Shown piece after piece: positions 5,814-6,780 of a stretch of DNA of 6,780 bases. Each line of letters begins with the position of its first letter. Positions within the stretch are counted from its first letter, which is position 1. Source of the stretch: Bradyrhizobium sp. (GTDB taxonomy: Bacteria > Pseudomonadota > Alphaproteobacteria > Rhizobiales > Xanthobacteraceae); contig JAFAUV010000422.1 in NCBI GenBank assembly GCA_019243075.1, forward strand, positions 1-6,780, read 5' to 3'. The notes under the pieces were generated by a model, which saw only the letters and a program-made list of their open reading frames with translations, made no database searches and was not told the origin of the DNA. A program made the translations under genes and the position numbers.

Positions 5814-5866
5814 GAACATGATGTTTTTCTGAAACCGATTTTGCGCTTTTTCGGGATCCTGCCCTG
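5814..5866. repeat. Diverged Rhizobiales-type palindromic intergenic repeat
   Basis: The segment begins GAACATGATGTTTTTCTGAA and ends CTTTTTCGGGATCCTGCCCT. This closely follows a widespread Rhizobiales repeat that I remember as having GAGCATGATC-type ends around a TTTTC...GAAAACCGGTT core. The outer arms here have drifted, so the palindrome is imperfect. A frame open through it on the plus strand (ending at 5867) is explained by the repeat and is not taken as a gene. The consensus is from memory only. Confidence 0.5.
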
Positions 5867-6225
5867 ACGTGAGCCCTCTTGCGGCATGGCTGCCTAACAG
5901 CAGGTAAAGCCGGCCGCTGGTGTTCACTTCAAGTCACAAAGCGCAACGTGATCGTGACCGATCTCCTGCGCCGCCTGCTCTTCCCGCGCAAGAGGAGCAG
6001 GTCGCGATGACCGGATCGTTGACGATCCCGCGCGAGCCCCCGCCGGCTCTGGCTCCCGATCGTCGGCACCACGATGATGCCGGTGCGCGTCTTCGCCGCG
6101 ATCGATTGTGTTTCGCACCGCGATCGGCTTAAAGCGGCCAGCCGTCACATTTTGAGGCCGATCCGTGGCATAGTCGGGGGGAACGATTCGCGGCGCAAAG
6201 TCACCCGCGCAACACATGAAAAGAC
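5867..6225. other. Gap before parE with no convincing gene
   Basis: About 360 bp without a gene I would defend. It contains a hairpin (5974-5983 pairing with 5992-6001: ten pairs, one a G-T wobble, 8-nt loop, no T-run). There are also three short plus-strand frames: a GTG frame 5954-6010 rich in Leu and Arg, an ATG frame 6007-6132 overlapping it by ATGA with AGGAG 10 nt before, and an ATG frame from 6074 that runs into parE. None shows a recognisable domain. The parE promoter must lie here but no clear -35/-10 pair stands out; CATAGT (6170-6175) is a lone weak -10-like hexamer. Confidence 0.5.
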
Positions 6226-6780
6226 ATGGCTAAATCTTTGAAATATCACGCGAAAACCAATGATCTTTTTGCCGCCTCCGAAGCCAGGACCGAGCGCAAG
6301 GCGACCGCCAAGGCCGGCGCCGCCCTGAAACTGGCCGCGCGCGGCTCCGCTGCCGAAGCCGGCTACACCGCCGCCGACATCGAGGTGCTCGAGGGGCTGG
6401 AGCCCGTGCGGCGGCGACCCGGCATGTATATCGGCGGCACCGACGAGAAGGCGCTGCACCACCTGTTCGCCGAAGTCATCGACAACTCGATGGACGAGGC
6501 CCTGGCGGGCCACGCCACCTTCATCGAGGTCGAACTCGACTCGGAGGGTTTTCTCAGCGTCACCGATAATGGCCGCGGCATCCCGGTCGACCCGCATCCC
6601 AAATTTCCGAAAAAGTCCGCGCTCGAAGTCATCATGTGCACGCTGCATGCGGGCGGCAAATTCGACTCCAAGGTCTACGAGACCTCGGGTGGCCTGCACG
6701 GCGTCGGTGTCTCGGTGGTCAACGCGCTTTCCGAACACCTCGAGGTTGAGGTCGCCCGGGGCGGTGAGCTCTACCGGCAG
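6226..6780 (+). CDS. parE: DNA topoisomerase IV subunit B, N-terminal part
   Basis: ParE is the ATPase subunit of topoisomerase IV, which with ParC unlinks daughter chromosomes. The window holds the first 185 codons, open to the right edge. After an Ala/Lys-rich extension of about 45 residues comes the GHKL ATPase core: VLEGLEPVRRRPGMYIGGTD (54-73), EVIDNSMDEA (83-92, catalytic Glu83 and Mg-binding Asn87), TDNGRGIPVD (113-122, ATP-adenine-binding Asp114) and GGLHGVGVSVVNALS (155-169). GyrB shares this core; I prefer ParE because of the alphaproteobacterial-style N-terminal extension and the HPKFPKKSALEVIMCTLHAGGKF wording, but the deciding C-terminal region is outside the window. The start at 6226 has only a weak purine stretch (GAAAAGA) before it. 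The E. coli proteins lack the extension, so a downstream start cannot be excluded, although no nearer ATG precedes the core. Confidence 0.9.
   Translation, partial: MAKSLKYHAKTNDLFAASEARTERKATAKAGAALKLAARGSAAEAGYTAADIEVLEGLEPVRRRPGMYIGGTDEKALHHLFAEVIDNSMDEALAGHATFIEVELDSEGFLSVTDNGRGIPVDPHPKFPKKSALEVIMCTLHAGGKFDSKVYETSGGLHGVGVSVVNALSEHLEVEVARGGELYRQ

Noticed and set aside
1..6780. CRISPR arrays, tRNA or rRNA genes.
   Set aside because: No regularly spaced direct repeats and no tRNA-like cloverleaf or rRNA sequence were seen on reading both strands.

Overview
The window reads as chromosomal DNA of an alphaproteobacterium, most likely Bradyrhizobium or a close Nitrobacteraceae relative. The basis is high GC content, a class I PHA synthase and other proteins that look like Bradyrhizobium homologues, and two interspersed-repeat signatures I remember from Rhizobiales genomes. 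The genus call is pattern recognition; no database was searched.

Left part (1-3112). The minus strand carries the first 21 codons of a class I/II aminotransferase, then a small predicted lipoprotein. Divergent from these on the plus strand is phaC, the polymerase that makes polyhydroxybutyrate, followed by a small membrane protein of the MAPEG family.

Middle part (3113-5205). A GC-rich hairpin separates the convergent MAPEG gene from a minus-strand pair: argC (third reductive step from glutamate towards ornithine/arginine) and, 7 nt behind it, a small SAM-dependent methyltransferase that probably shares its mRNA. The most interesting part is the roughly 200 bp in front of argC. On the argC strand it holds, in order, a sigma70-like promoter, a 25-codon ORF beginning almost at the predicted transcript start with four consecutive arginine codons, an antiterminator-type pairing, and an intrinsic terminator (bulged 10-bp stem, then U5) that uses the same bases as the antiterminator. 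This is the layout of a ribosome-mediated transcription attenuator. I read it as an arginine-sensing attenuator controlling argC, and I know of no bacterial example described for arginine. Further upstream lie a half copy of a repeat and a possible insertion-sequence scar.

Right part (5206-6780). A DedA/VTT-family membrane protein lies on the minus strand, diverging from parE (topoisomerase IV subunit B), whose first 185 codons are present. The roughly 490-bp gap between them holds a strong inverted repeat, a diverged Rhizobiales-type palindromic repeat, and sequence with no convincing gene.
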